19,868 bases of DNA from Akkermansia sp. (GTDB taxonomy: Bacteria; Verrucomicrobiota; Verrucomicrobiia; Verrucomicrobiales; Akkermansiaceae). The notes beneath the pieces were generated by a model. The model ran no database searches. It was not told the DNA's origin and saw only the letters and a program-made list of their open reading frames with translations. Where the stretch lies: assembly GCA_020047775.1 (NCBI GenBank), contig JAIFNK010000327.1:1-19868 (forward strand), given 5' to 3'. A program made the translations under genes and the position numbers. Positions 1 through 7,712 of the stretch are shown here, piece by piece; positions within the stretch are counted from its first letter, which is position 1, and the number at the start of each line of letters is the position of its first letter.

Positions 1-76
1 TTTTCCCCGAAAAAATGGGTTGCATCCCATACCGGGCCCGTCCTAGCTTCCCCCGCCCTCAACGGGCATCTCCTAT

Positions 77-151
77 GCGCGGTTAGCTCAGTGGTAGAGC
101 ACCTCCCTGACACGGAGGGGGTCACTGGTTCGAACCCAGTATCGCGCACCA
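77..151 (+). tRNA. tRNA-Val (anticodon GAC)
   Basis: A complete cloverleaf is visible. The acceptor stem pairs 77-83 with 141-147, with one G-U pair. The D arm is GCTC/GAGC. The anticodon stem is CCTCC/GGAGG around the 7-base loop CTGACAC, which gives anticodon GAC (valine, decoding GUC/GUU). The T arm ACTGG/CCAGT encloses TTCGAAC. Discriminator A148 is followed by an encoded CCA at 149-151. A second valine tRNA with a different anticodon (TAC) lies at the other end of the window. Confidence 0.96.
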
Positions 152-188
152 TCTTTTTCCATCACTCCCGATCCTTTTGATCCCTGCG

Positions 189-1031
189 ATGAACGCAGAG
201 CCGCCCGCACCTGAGGAACTGAGCGCTCTTCTCCGGCTTCTCGATGACGATACTCCCGCTGTCCGCGAGCGCGTGGCGCAACGGTTCGCCCTCTGCGGCG
301 GGGATCTCAGCGAGTGGCTCGCGACCCAACCCCGCACGCTGAGCAGGCAGGAAAAATCACTGCTCTCCGGAATGCTGGGCCCACCCCGCCGCGAGGCGCT
401 CGCCTGCGATTGGATCGCTCCCTCCGGTGGTGCCACCGCCCTGCAGGAGGATTGGGAATCCTTCGAGGCGCTCCTCCGCATCCTGTCGGACTTCCTCCAC
501 GACGGCATCTCACTGCGCCAACCTCTATCAGACGCACTCGACCTCCTCGCGGAAGAAGCGACTGATGACGGCATCACCACCGCCAACGAACTCCGGTCCT
601 TCCTCTTCGACGGCAAGCGCCTGACAGGAAACCTGGGCGACTACTACGACCCGCGGAACTCGGACCTCGCCTGGTCGATCGCCGAGGGACGCTCGAATCC
701 GTTAGGACTCTGCCTCATCTTCATGCTCGTAGGGCGCCGGCTCAACTACGACATCGAGGGCGTGAACTTCCCCGGCCATTTCATGTGCCGCATCTTCGAA
801 GACGGATACCCGGTCATCATCGACTGCTTCGACCACGGCCAGCTGCATCTGCAATCCACGCTGCTGGAAAGCGGCAGCCTCACGCGCCCGCAACGGAACC
901 TGATCCGCGAGACCGTCGACCCCGGAAGAATCCTGTTGCGCCTGCTCAACAACCTCCACGTGGCGCTGGAAAAAGCGCACCGCACCGAAGACGCACAATT
1001 GGTCAAGGACCTGCTGGCGACCTTGCAGTGA
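189..1031 (+). CDS. SirB1-like transglutaminase-superfamily protein
   Basis: The protein is 280 aa from the ATG at 189; a TTG at 177 would add four residues. The C-terminal half carries the SirB1 / Transglut_core2 signature: YYDPRNSDL, then a helix with NPLGLCLIF, then RRLNYDIEGVNFPGHFMCR with the conserved GVNFPGHF segment. In this family the transglutaminase fold is kept, but the Cys-His-Asp triad is often incomplete, so enzymatic activity is not assured. The helical N-terminal half (roughly residues 10-120) is usual for the family. No signal peptide or membrane segment is seen, so it is probably cytosolic. It follows tRNA-Val by about 40 bp and converges on the SMUG1 gene. No strong Shine-Dalgarno is visible, as for most genes here. 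The exact cellular role is unknown. Confidence 0.8.
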   Translation: MNAEPPAPEELSALLRLLDDDTPAVRERVAQRFALCGGDLSEWLATQPRTLSRQEKSLLSGMLGPPRREALACDWIAPSGGATALQEDWESFEALLRILSDFLHDGISLRQPLSDALDLLAEEATDDGITTANELRSFLFDGKRLTGNLGDYYDPRNSDLAWSIAEGRSNPLGLCLIFMLVGRRLNYDIEGVNFPGHFMCRIFEDGYPVIIDCFDHGQLHLQSTLLESGSLTRPQRNLIRETVDPGRILLRLLNNLHVALEKAHRTEDAQLVKDLLATLQ

Positions 1032-1032
1032 A

Positions 1033-1145
1033 ATATGGAGGATGGACGTCTCGTCCATCTGGACGATGGGAAGGGAAAGAGAAGAGCTTCGCACGGTTCT
1101 TTCGCAGCACATCGGCTTCATGGACGAGACGTCCATGCTCCTTAT
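1033..1145. repeat. Paired palindromic (REP/BIME-like) inverted repeat
   Basis: Two arms of about 26 bp (1033-1058 and 1120-1145) are inverted copies of each other with about two mismatches. Each arm contains its own perfect palindrome around GGACG (ATGGACG, 3-base loop, CGTCCAT at 1042-1058 and 1120-1136). About 60 bp of purine-rich sequence separates them. The element starts two bases after the stop of the SirB1-like gene and ends eight bases before the stop of the convergent SMUG1 gene. It could act as a bidirectional transcription stop, but the two-palindrome layout resembles REP/BIME elements. Confidence 0.75.
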
Positions 1146-1152
1146 GAGGAAA

Positions 1153-1869
1153 TCACCAGACGCCAAGCCCGGTCAACTGGCGTTCCGCCGCCTCCGCCCA
1201 GCCGCGGTTCGCCGCCGGTGACGCGGGTGACGGATGCAGGATCCTGCCAACCGTCGCGTTGCTTCCAACAGCCTCAGCGGCGCGTTTCAGCCGTTCCTCG
1301 GCGAATCCGCCGACGCCGACCAGATACGACGGTTGGAGGATTCCGATCACTTCCTGAAGATGTTTCTGGCACGCCTCCTCCACCGGAGCCATCTCGGCGG
1401 CGGAGAGCTTGTCGGGAGTTAGATTCGCGCCGGTGGCGCTCATCCACACCAGCGGGCAATAGTTGAGGACGAAGTGGTCCTTGAAAAACGCCCCGGCATT
1501 TTCAAACCGGTCGGCGAAGAGACCCCACAAGCGGCGGCCACTCACTTCCGAGCGCTGGCACGCGAATCCTTCGACCGGGCGCTTCGGGTGCTCGTGATCC
1601 GGCTTCCCCACCGGCGTCTCGATTTCCATCCAGTCGCGCACCGCAGCCACCTCGCCGAATGGCACGCCGGTCTGCGCCATGCCGAACGGGCCGGGATTCA
1701 TGCCGAGGAACACAACCCGCTTCGTCCCGCTGCCATAACGCTCGAGATATTCGCGGTGGGGCTGCCACGCGTAGTCCAGGGTCCGATAGACACAGGCCAC
1801 CGGCGGTGAGAATTCAAGATCTCTCAGCGCGGCGGCCAGACGCTTGGTGGAGGCGGTCAACTTGCTCAT
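1153..1869 (-). CDS. Single-strand-selective monofunctional uracil-DNA glycosylase (SMUG1 type)
   Basis: The protein is 238 aa from the ATG at 1869. It matches SMUG1, a base-excision-repair enzyme that removes uracil and 5-hydroxymethyluracil from DNA. Motif 1, GMNPGPFGMAQTGVPFG (from about residue 56), is nearly identical to the animal form and includes the water-activating Asn (N58). Motif 2 is HPSPASPAANRGW near residue 212, with the catalytic-loop His. A conserved NYCPL segment lies between them. The start lies 14 bases after the heme O synthase stop, so the two are probably co-transcribed. An ATG at 1896 would overlap that gene and add nine residues. SMUG1 is known in animals and scattered bacterial groups. 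No other repair gene is in the window. Confidence 0.93.
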   Translation of the reverse strand: MSKLTASTKRLAAALRDLEFSPPVACVYRTLDYAWQPHREYLERYGSGTKRVVFLGMNPGPFGMAQTGVPFGEVAAVRDWMEIETPVGKPDHEHPKRPVEGFACQRSEVSGRRLWGLFADRFENAGAFFKDHFVLNYCPLVWMSATGANLTPDKLSAAEMAPVEEACQKHLQEVIGILQPSYLVGVGGFAEERLKRAAEAVGSNATVGRILHPSPASPAANRGWAEAAERQLTGLGVW

Positions 1870-1883
1870 GGAATCCGTGTCGC

Positions 1884-2801
1884 TTATCCCTTCCATGCGA
1901 ACACCAGCACTAACAGCGCGACGGGCAGGTAAAGGAGGGTGAAGAAGAACAAGCGCCGGGCCGAGGCCCGTTCCCCGTCGCGGGCGAATTTCAGCGAGAG
2001 CGCCGTCATCATCAGCGCGAGCAAGGGACCGATGATCGTCCACAACAGGTTGGCGAAGCCGAGAAAAGCCGGCATCAGGGAAAGCAGCGCGAGCACCAAG
2101 GCGAAGCACGCGGCGAGGATCCCGCTCTTGCGTCCGGTCAGATCGCCGTTCGACCACATCTTGTAGCCTACCGATTCATACTCCTCGTGGTGCAGCCAAT
2201 TGATCGCGATGAAGTGCGGGAGCTGCCAGAAAAACAGGATGCCGAACAGGAAGCCCGCCTCCCACCCGAGTGCTCCGCCCGCGCCCACCCAGCCGATGAC
2301 CGGAGGAATCGCCCCGGGAATCGCCCCGACCAGCGTGTTCACCGAACTCACCCGCTTGAGCGGCGTGTAAACGAAAACATAAATCGCCACGGTCGCGGCG
2401 GTCAGGTAAGCGGCCAGGTTCCCCACCTGCACCGCCAGATGGATGATGCCGACGGCTGATAGAATCCAGCCGATCCCGAACGCCACCAGCGGATCCATCC
2501 GCCGCGACGGCAGCGGGCGGTCCGCCGTGCGCTTCATCCGGGCGTCCAGGTCCACCTCCATCAACTGGTTGAAGGCAGCCGACCCGAAGGCCACGGCCGC
2601 GGTGCCGAGGATCGTGTGAACCAGTTTCATCCAGTCCATGTCCATCCGGGAATGGATCAGGAATCCGAAAAACGTGGTGACCAGCACGAAGAAATTCAGC
2701 CGCACCTTCATCAGCACCATCAGGTCCTGCCGCAGTCCCGGCGGGGCCTGCGGGATCACTTCCACCGCGGTGGTTTTTTCAGTCGTTCCGGATTCGTCCA
2801 T
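1884..2801 (-). CDS. ctaB: Protoheme IX farnesyltransferase (heme O synthase)
   Basis: This 305-aa UbiA-family membrane prenyltransferase transfers farnesyl from farnesyl diphosphate to heme b to make heme O, the precursor of heme A for heme-copper oxidases. The Mg/diphosphate-binding motif is clear: N78 and the following acidic DLDARMKRTADRPLP segment (residues 84-98), which is diagnostic for CtaB/CyoE. About eight or nine hydrophobic helices follow. Residues 1-25 are a hydrophilic cytoplasmic tail, and residues 28-33 (MVLMKV) lead into the first helix, as in the family. It is followed closely by the SMUG1 gene. No cytochrome oxidase subunit or heme A synthase gene is within the window, so the respiratory cluster is either upstream or dispersed. 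Confidence 0.93.
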   Translation of the reverse strand: MDESGTTEKTTAVEVIPQAPPGLRQDLMVLMKVRLNFFVLVTTFFGFLIHSRMDMDWMKLVHTILGTAAVAFGSAAFNQLMEVDLDARMKRTADRPLPSRRMDPLVAFGIGWILSAVGIIHLAVQVGNLAAYLTAATVAIYVFVYTPLKRVSSVNTLVGAIPGAIPPVIGWVGAGGALGWEAGFLFGILFFWQLPHFIAINWLHHEEYESVGYKMWSNGDLTGRKSGILAACFALVLALLSLMPAFLGFANLLWTIIGPLLALMMTALSLKFARDGERASARRLFFFTLLYLPVALLVLVFAWKG

Positions 2802-3094
2802 GCGTGCGGCGGAACAATGACCACGATCCGGACATTTCCAAGCCGCGACTTTCCCGCGTGGCGGTTTGCCGACTTGGCAATAGTCGGGCAGGTGCGAGGG
2901 CAGGGTCCCTACACTAGGGAGAAGCGACCCACAATGATTCCTGATTCAGAAGAAATTCAACCGCAGATGAACAGGATGGACACAGATAAAGATGAAGACG
3001 GATCGGTTCGGGTCGGTCAGGCAAACGCTAGCGGACTAAGCAATCATCCTCTTCATCTGCGTTCATCCTGTTCATCTGTGGTTGGTTTTTTTCC
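2802..3094. other. Intergenic region upstream of heme O synthase
   Basis: This 293-bp gap lies between the RND transporter stop and the heme O synthase start (both minus strand). It holds a small perfect palindrome, TCCCTA-CAC-TAGGGA, at 2906-2920, and the long imperfect inverted repeat listed separately at 2957-3085. A promoter for ctaB is expected here, but no convincing -35/-10 pair was recognised. No credible coding region was seen. Confidence 0.5.
2957..3085. repeat. Long imperfect inverted repeat (ACAGATGAAC family)
   Basis: The left arm (about 2957-3003) and right arm (about 3041-3085) are imperfect reverse complements. Both are built on CAGATGAACAGGATG followed by CAGAT and GATGAAGA-like blocks, and about 40 bp of unique sequence separates them. 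Differences are single substitutions and one 3-base gap. A run of seven T follows the right arm on the plus strand. Sequences rich in the words CACAGATGAACACAGAT are, from general knowledge, common intergenic repeats in several bacterial phyla. It sits just downstream of the RND stop and may act as a 3'-end structure for that transcript. Confidence 0.72.
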
Positions 3095-5647
3095 CTAGGA
3101 GCGGGCCCCAGGGTCCTGCTTTTCAACCGTCGCCCGCGAGAAGATCGCGTAGACCGCCGGCACGACGAACAGCGTCAGCAGGCCCGAGAAAATCAAGCCG
3201 CCGACCACGGCGATTCCCAGGGACTGGCGCGATCCGCCCGAGGCACCGATTGAGAGGGCGATGGGGAGGATTCCGAAGATGGTCGCGAGGCTGGTCATCA
3301 GGATGGGCCGGAAACGCGAGACGGACGCGTCGAGCACGGCCTCGATTTTCGAGAGCCCGGATTCTTTCCGCTGGTTGGCGAACTCGACGATGAGGATCCC
3401 GTTTTTCGTCACGATGCCGATGAGCATGATGATGCCGATCTGGCTGAAGACGTTGAGCGTTTGATCCGTCGCCCACAGGGAAATCAACGCGCCGACCACG
3501 GACAACGGCACGGTCAGGATGATGATGAACGGATCCCGGAAGCTCTCGAACTGGGCGGCCAACACCAGATAGATGATCAGCAGCGCGAGCATGAAGGCGA
3601 ACAACAACGAGGACGAACTCTCCGCGAAGTCGCGCGACTGGCCTGCTAGAGAAGTGCGGAAATTCTCCGGCAGCACCTTTTCCGCGATGCGGTCGAGCTC
3701 TTCGATGCCATCGCCCAGCGTCTTGCCGGGAGCGGGCGTGCCTTGGATCGTCGCGGAGACCGTGCGGTTGAAGCGGTAGATCGCCGCCGGACTGGCGGAC
3801 TCGGAGAAGGTCAGCAGGTTGTCCAGCGAGACCATCTCCCCGGACCCGGATTTCACGAAGAGTTTTTTCACATCGCCGGGATCGTTGCGGTCCTGCCGCT
3901 GCATCTGGGCGATGACCTGGTATTGTTTTCCGTCCTTGAGGAAATAACCGAAACGCCTTCCCGAGTAGGCGAAATCAAGCGTGCGGCCAATTTCCTCCAC
4001 CGAGATCCCCAGCTCCGCGGCCTTCTTGCGGTTGATGGAAATAATCCCTTCCGGGCGGTTCACCTTGAGGTCCGCGTCGATCTGTTTGAGCACCGGACTC
4101 TTGCTCGCCTCGGCGAGGAATTCCGGCAGCACCTTGATGAGGTCTTCCAGATTGGGCGCTTGCAGGACGTAGGCGAGCGGTTGGCCGGAGCGGCGGTCGC
4201 CGATGGTCGGCGGCTGGGTGGTGATGGCGCGGACCCCGGTGAAATCCTGCATCTCGCGGGAAAGCTGGTCCGCGATTTCGGACTGGGTGCGGGTGCGCTC
4301 CGACGGCGGTTTCAGATAGATGCTCTGGGTGCCGCTGTTCGACGCGCCCCGGCCGCTGCCACCGCCGCCGATGATGCTGAAGGAGCGGAACACTTCGGGC
4401 ACGTTTTCGTCCACGTGCACCGCGACCTTGTCCATCCAGCTCTCGGTGAATTCATAACTCGATCCCTCCGGCGAGGTGACGACGATGCGGATGTTCTCAC
4501 GATCCTCCAGCGGTGCCAGTTCCTGCGGGATGCGGGTGAACAGCCAGACGATGAGGCCCGTGTTGAGCAGCAGCAGCGGGATCGCCAGCCAGCGGAACCG
4601 CAGGACCGGCGCGAGGGCGGCGCGGTAGCCGTGGGTGATCATCCGGAAAAACGGCTCGGTGGAGCGATAGAAAAAGTTAGGCTTCGTGCCGTGCGCCTTG
4701 AGCAGGAAGCGGCACATCATCGGCGAGAGCGTGAGCGCCACAAACGCGGAAACGAGCACGCAGCCCGCCAGCGTGACGCCGAACTCCCGGAACAACCGCC
4801 CGGTGAGGCCTGATAGGAATACGAGCGGCAGGAACACCGCGGCCAGCGCGATGGTGGTGGAAATGACGGCGAAGTAAATTTCCCGCGAGCCTTTCAAGGC
4901 GGCCTCCAGCGGCGTCATGCCTTCCTCGATTTTCGTGTAGATATTCTCCAGCACCACGATCGCGTCATCGCAGACCAGGCCGATGGCGAGCACGATGGCC
5001 ACCAGCGTGAGCACGTTGATGGAATAGCCGGCCACATACATGATGAAGAAGCCGGAGATGATGCTTACCGGGATGGCGATGACCGGAATGATCGTCGAGC
5101 GCCAGTCCCGCAGGAAGAGGAAGATGATCAACGCCACCAGCCCGAAGGCGATCACCAGCGTCTCCTGCACTTCCGAGACGGAGCGCCTGACAAAGCGCGT
5201 GAAATCGTAGCCGACGTCCACCATCACATCCGGCGGGACTTCCTTTTTCACCTGTTCGAGCCGCTTGTAGAACTCGTCCGCGATGGCGATGGCGTTGGTG
5301 TTAGGCTGGGGGATGATCGCCACACCGATCCGATAGAGCAAATCGCTCTTGTTTCCCGTGCGGAGGTTTTCCGGCCCCAGTTCGGCCGTGCCGATGTCGC
5401 GGAAAAGGATCTGCCGGCCCTTTTCCTGCTTGATGATGAGGTTCTCGAAATCCTCGACGGTGGATAACCGGCCGAGCGTGCGCAGGGAAAGCTCGTTTGT
5501 CGCGCCTTCCAGCCGGCCGCTCGGCAGATCGACGTTCTGGCGGTCGAGCGCTTGCTGCACATCGGCGGGTGTTAGCGAGTGGACCGCCAGTTTGACCGGA
5601 TCCATCCACAGCCGCATCGCGTAGCGTTTTTCGCCGAAAATGCGCAC
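3095..5647 (-). CDS. RND efflux transporter, C-terminal fragment (frameshifted)
   Basis: This is the larger part (850 aa) of an AcrB/MexF-type inner-membrane RND pump that exports drugs or toxic compounds using the proton gradient. It starts inside the first periplasmic loop. It contains TM2-TM6 with the proton-relay pair DD (fragment residues 227-228, equivalent to AcrB D407/D408), the second periplasmic loop, and TM8-TM12 with the essential Lys in IGIVTKNGILIVEFANQ. All key transport residues are present. The GTG at 5647 is only the first start codon after the break, not a natural start. Joined to the 5' fragment, the protein would be about 1023 aa, normal for the family. A single missing base at about 5658-5662 separates the two frames. 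No outer-membrane TolC-like gene is in the window. Confidence 0.9.
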   Translation of the reverse strand: MRIFGEKRYAMRLWMDPVKLAVHSLTPADVQQALDRQNVDLPSGRLEGATNELSLRTLGRLSTVEDFENLIIKQEKGRQILFRDIGTAELGPENLRTGNKSDLLYRIGVAIIPQPNTNAIAIADEFYKRLEQVKKEVPPDVMVDVGYDFTRFVRRSVSEVQETLVIAFGLVALIIFLFLRDWRSTIIPVIAIPVSIISGFFIMYVAGYSINVLTLVAIVLAIGLVCDDAIVVLENIYTKIEEGMTPLEAALKGSREIYFAVISTTIALAAVFLPLVFLSGLTGRLFREFGVTLAGCVLVSAFVALTLSPMMCRFLLKAHGTKPNFFYRSTEPFFRMITHGYRAALAPVLRFRWLAIPLLLLNTGLIVWLFTRIPQELAPLEDRENIRIVVTSPEGSSYEFTESWMDKVAVHVDENVPEVFRSFSIIGGGGSGRGASNSGTQSIYLKPPSERTRTQSEIADQLSREMQDFTGVRAITTQPPTIGDRRSGQPLAYVLQAPNLEDLIKVLPEFLAEASKSPVLKQIDADLKVNRPEGIISINRKKAAELGISVEEIGRTLDFAYSGRRFGYFLKDGKQYQVIAQMQRQDRNDPGDVKKLFVKSGSGEMVSLDNLLTFSESASPAAIYRFNRTVSATIQGTPAPGKTLGDGIEELDRIAEKVLPENFRTSLAGQSRDFAESSSSLLFAFMLALLIIYLVLAAQFESFRDPFIIILTVPLSVVGALISLWATDQTLNVFSQIGIIMLIGIVTKNGILIVEFANQRKESGLSKIEAVLDASVSRFRPILMTSLATIFGILPIALSIGASGGSRQSLGIAVVGGLIFSGLLTLFVVPAVYAIFSRATVEKQDPGARS

Positions 5648-6165
5648 CGACGAGACACCGGGATCGTCTCCATCCGCTCGCGCACGATGCGGTCCGCGAT
5701 GTCGCTAACCTCCAGAATGCTGCGCTCGTCGCTGATGAGTGAGAGGAAGAGGATCGGCGAGGAATCGGCGTCCGCCTTCTCGACGACGGGCGGGTTGGCA
5801 TCCACCGGCAGGTCGCGGAGGGCGCGCGAGACGCGGTCGCGCACGTCGTTGGCCGCGTCGCTCAGGTCCGAGTCGAGCGTGAACTCCACGGTGATGGTGC
5901 TGCGCTCGTCGCGGGATTCCGAGGTGATGGTGCGGATCCCGGCGATGCCGTTGATCACCTGTTCCAGCGGCTCGGTGATCTGCGAGGCGATCACCTCCGG
6001 ATTCGCTCCCGGATAGCTCGTCTGGACCGTGACGACCGGCGGATCGACCGCGGGATACTCGCGCACGCCGAGATAATAGAAGCCGATGATCCCGAAAAGG
6101 ACGATCACGAGCGACATCACCGTCGCGAGCACCGGACGGCGGATGCTGGTTTCGGATAGACTCAT
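5572..6165 (-). CDS. RND efflux transporter, N-terminal fragment (frameshifted)
   Basis: Residues 1-169 are the normal start of an AcrB-family pump. TM1 follows SETSIRRPVLATVMSLVIV, then comes the first porter segment with YPAVDPPVVTVQTSYPGA and residues up to ADRIVRERMETIP. After Pro169 this frame continues as arginine-rich nonsense to a stop at 5572. The expected family sequence (GVSSVRIFGEKRYAM) continues in the other frame. Restoring one G on the minus strand, so that ATCCCGGTG becomes ATCCCGGGTG, joins the frames precisely. The start codon overlaps the stop of the membrane-fusion-protein gene by 4 bp (ATGA), so translation is probably coupled. The break may be a real mutation or a sequencing/assembly error. 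Confidence 0.88.
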   Translation of the reverse strand: MSLSETSIRRPVLATVMSLVIVLFGIIGFYYLGVREYPAVDPPVVTVQTSYPGANPEVIASQITEPLEQVINGIAGIRTITSESRDERSTITVEFTLDSDLSDAANDVRDRVSRALRDLPVDANPPVVEKADADSSPILFLSLISDERSILEVSDIADRIVRERMETIPVSRRCAFSAKNATRCGCGWIRSNWRSTR

Positions 6166-7190
6166 GGGCTCTTCCCGGCGGTGACTTCGAGGCCCGGGCG
6201 GATGCGCAGCAGGTTGGTGGTCGCCACCACGTCGCCTTCCTTCACGCCGCGGAGGATCTGCACCCGGTCATCGGTGCGAATGCCGATTTCCACGGGTTGT
6301 AATTTCGCCTTACCCTTCTCGATCAGATAGACGCCCTGCCCCCGCGCGGACGGGACGATGGCCTGGCTGGGAACCAGGAAGCCGTTCGCCAGTCCGTCCA
6401 GGGTCAGCGTTACTTCGGCGAATCCGCCGGGCTGCAATCCCTGCGGCGCGGAGCACAGCCCCCGGACTAACAGACTACGTGTCGCCACGTCGATGGCGGG
6501 CTCAAGCACCGTGACGACCCCCTCGAACACCTGACCGTTCCCGGCAACGGTGAAGGTGAATTTCTGCCCGCTTCCCACCTCACCCGAGTAGCGTTCCGGG
6601 AGCGGAAAATCCACCTTGATGCGGGATACGTCCTGCAGCGTGATCAATGGCGTCGCCGGAGTGACGAACGCCCCCTCACTCACCTGCCGCACGCCGACCC
6701 GGCCGGCGAAAGGCGCGCGGATCTCGGTCTTGGAAATCTGCACCGCCTTGATGTTCCGCCCGGCGTTGAGGATGTCGAAGGCGGCATTGGAACTGTCGGC
6801 CTCCTGTTGGCTGATCGCCTTGCGCGGGAGCAGGTTGGCGACGCGCTGTTTCACGGATTCCGCGAGTTTCAGACGGGCGTCGATTTCGCCGAGTTCGGCC
6901 ACCAGGTCGCTGTCATCGAGCTTGAAGAGCAAATCGCCGGCGGCCACCTCCGAGCCCTCCGTGACGTGGACCTTCACCAAGCGCCGCGAGATTTCGGGAA
7001 CCAGCGTGACCGATTCATTCGCCCGCAAGGTGCCGACGGTCGAGAGCGTCTGCGCGAAGGGCACGCTCCGCACCACGTAAACCTCGGCCGCCAAAGGTCC
7101 GGCCTTCGGTCCTCCCTGGGCGAAGGCACCGGCCACCATCAAGGGCAGGGCAAACAACCGGGTGATGAAATACGATCTTGGATCAGTCAT
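6162..7190 (-). CDS. RND efflux membrane-fusion protein (HlyD/AcrA family)
   Basis: This is the periplasmic adaptor of a tripartite efflux pump, 342 aa from the ATG at 7190. Residues 1-24 form a signal peptide (short basic start, hydrophobic FALPLMVAGAFA). The lipoyl/barrel-sandwich half-motifs are visible: an ANESVTLVPEISRRLVKVHV segment with VTEGSEVAAGDLLFKLDDSDL (about residues 58-96), and SKTEIRAPFAGRVGVRQVSEG (about 153-173). They are separated by an unusually short helical hairpin (about 97-150). A beta-barrel domain and a membrane-proximal domain (VPSQAIVP, then VEIGIRTDDRVQILRGVKEGDVV) follow. Upstream in-frame starts would only add residues in front of the signal peptide. Its stop overlaps the RND start by 4 bp, marking a two-gene operon. 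Confidence 0.92.
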   Translation of the reverse strand: MTDPRSYFITRLFALPLMVAGAFAQGGPKAGPLAAEVYVVRSVPFAQTLSTVGTLRANESVTLVPEISRRLVKVHVTEGSEVAAGDLLFKLDDSDLVAELGEIDARLKLAESVKQRVANLLPRKAISQQEADSSNAAFDILNAGRNIKAVQISKTEIRAPFAGRVGVRQVSEGAFVTPATPLITLQDVSRIKVDFPLPERYSGEVGSGQKFTFTVAGNGQVFEGVVTVLEPAIDVATRSLLVRGLCSAPQGLQPGGFAEVTLTLDGLANGFLVPSQAIVPSARGQGVYLIEKGKAKLQPVEIGIRTDDRVQILRGVKEGDVVATTNLLRIRPGLEVTAGKSP

Positions 7191-7393
7191 GGACACCGTT
7201 AGCGGAGATGCGGAAGTCTTTCTACGCAAGGAAAAGTCCGAATCCATCATGATTCGGGTTGTCCCGTGCGCCATCCCCTCCTTTCCCGCCCTCCACTCCT
7301 TCGTTTCTCTCCATCGACAGGGATCGGATGCGGTCAATTTTTTCAACGTATCCTGTCTTGCCGTAAGTCGAACGGGACGACAAATTCTTCCCC
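7191..7393. promoter_or_regulatory. Divergent intergenic region between efflux operon and DUF4250 gene
   Basis: These 203 bp separate the minus-strand membrane-fusion-protein start and the plus-strand DUF4250 start, so promoters for both directions are expected. An AT-rich patch lies at about 7331-7352. No confident sigma-70 box, operator palindrome or adjacent regulator gene was recognised. Confidence 0.35.
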
Positions 7394-7582
7394 GTGAACC
7401 TCTCCCACTACCTGACCATGGACCCGCATCTCCTCCTGGGACTGCTCAACACGGAGCTGAGAAATCACTGCGACTCCCTGGATGATCTGGTGAAAACCCA
7501 CAATCTCGACATGGACCTCCTCATCGAAAAAATGGCGGCGGCGGGCTACATTTACCAACCCGGATTGAACCAATTCCGCTGA
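7394..7582 (+). CDS. DUF4250 small protein
   Basis: The protein is 62 aa starting with GTG at 7394 (an ATG at 7418 would cut off the first eight residues). It matches DUF4250: an initial MNL, then DPHLLLGLLNTELRNHCDSLDDL, and a short helix with the ending GYIYQPGLNQFR, close to the usual family ending with N-x-F. It looks like a small helical, possibly HTH-like, cytosolic protein. The function of the family is not known. It is divergent from the efflux operon, with about 200 bp between the starts. Confidence 0.75.
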   Translation: MNLSHYLTMDPHLLLGLLNTELRNHCDSLDDLVKTHNLDMDLLIEKMAAAGYIYQPGLNQFR

Positions 7583-7712
7583 ACCCCGACGACCGGAATG
7601 GACAGGAACAAAAATTTGAACGATCCGCACCACCGGGATGCCTGCGGCAAGGAATATATTTCGTTGGCGGGATGGTTATGTGTGATCGGAAATCGGTCGT
7701 TCAGGCACCATC

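Noticed and set aside
15..30. ATGGG-TTGCAT-CCCAT hairpin at the window start as a terminator
   Set aside because: The stem is only 5 bp with no T-run, and the upstream gene is outside the window, so a call cannot be supported.
1035..1466. A plus-strand open frame over the repeat and the 3' part of the SMUG1 gene
   Set aside because: It is antisense to a confidently identified SMUG1 gene, Arg/Pro-rich in the manner of shadow frames in GC-rich DNA, and includes the palindromic repeat.
2906..2920. TCCCTA-CAC-TAGGGA as a terminator or operator of ctaB
   Set aside because: The stem is only 6 bp, has no T-run and has no family of repeats in the window to compare with. It is noted in the intergenic entry but not called as a separate site.
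2957..3085. A CRISPR-like array, because of short repeated CAGATGAA words
   Set aside because: The words are in inverted orientation between the arms, unevenly spaced and without uniform spacers, and no cas gene is present.
3743..4813. A 356-aa plus-strand open frame inside the RND gene
   Set aside because: It is antisense to conserved RND transporter sequence. Its composition (His, Arg, Gly, Asp, Glu rich) is that of a mirrored frame, and no motif is recognised.
5650..5670. Programmed -1 frameshifting in the RND gene
   Set aside because: The direction would be right, but there is no X-XXY-YYZ slippery heptamer at the junction, and RND pumps are not known to use recoding. A one-base deletion or sequencing error is simpler.
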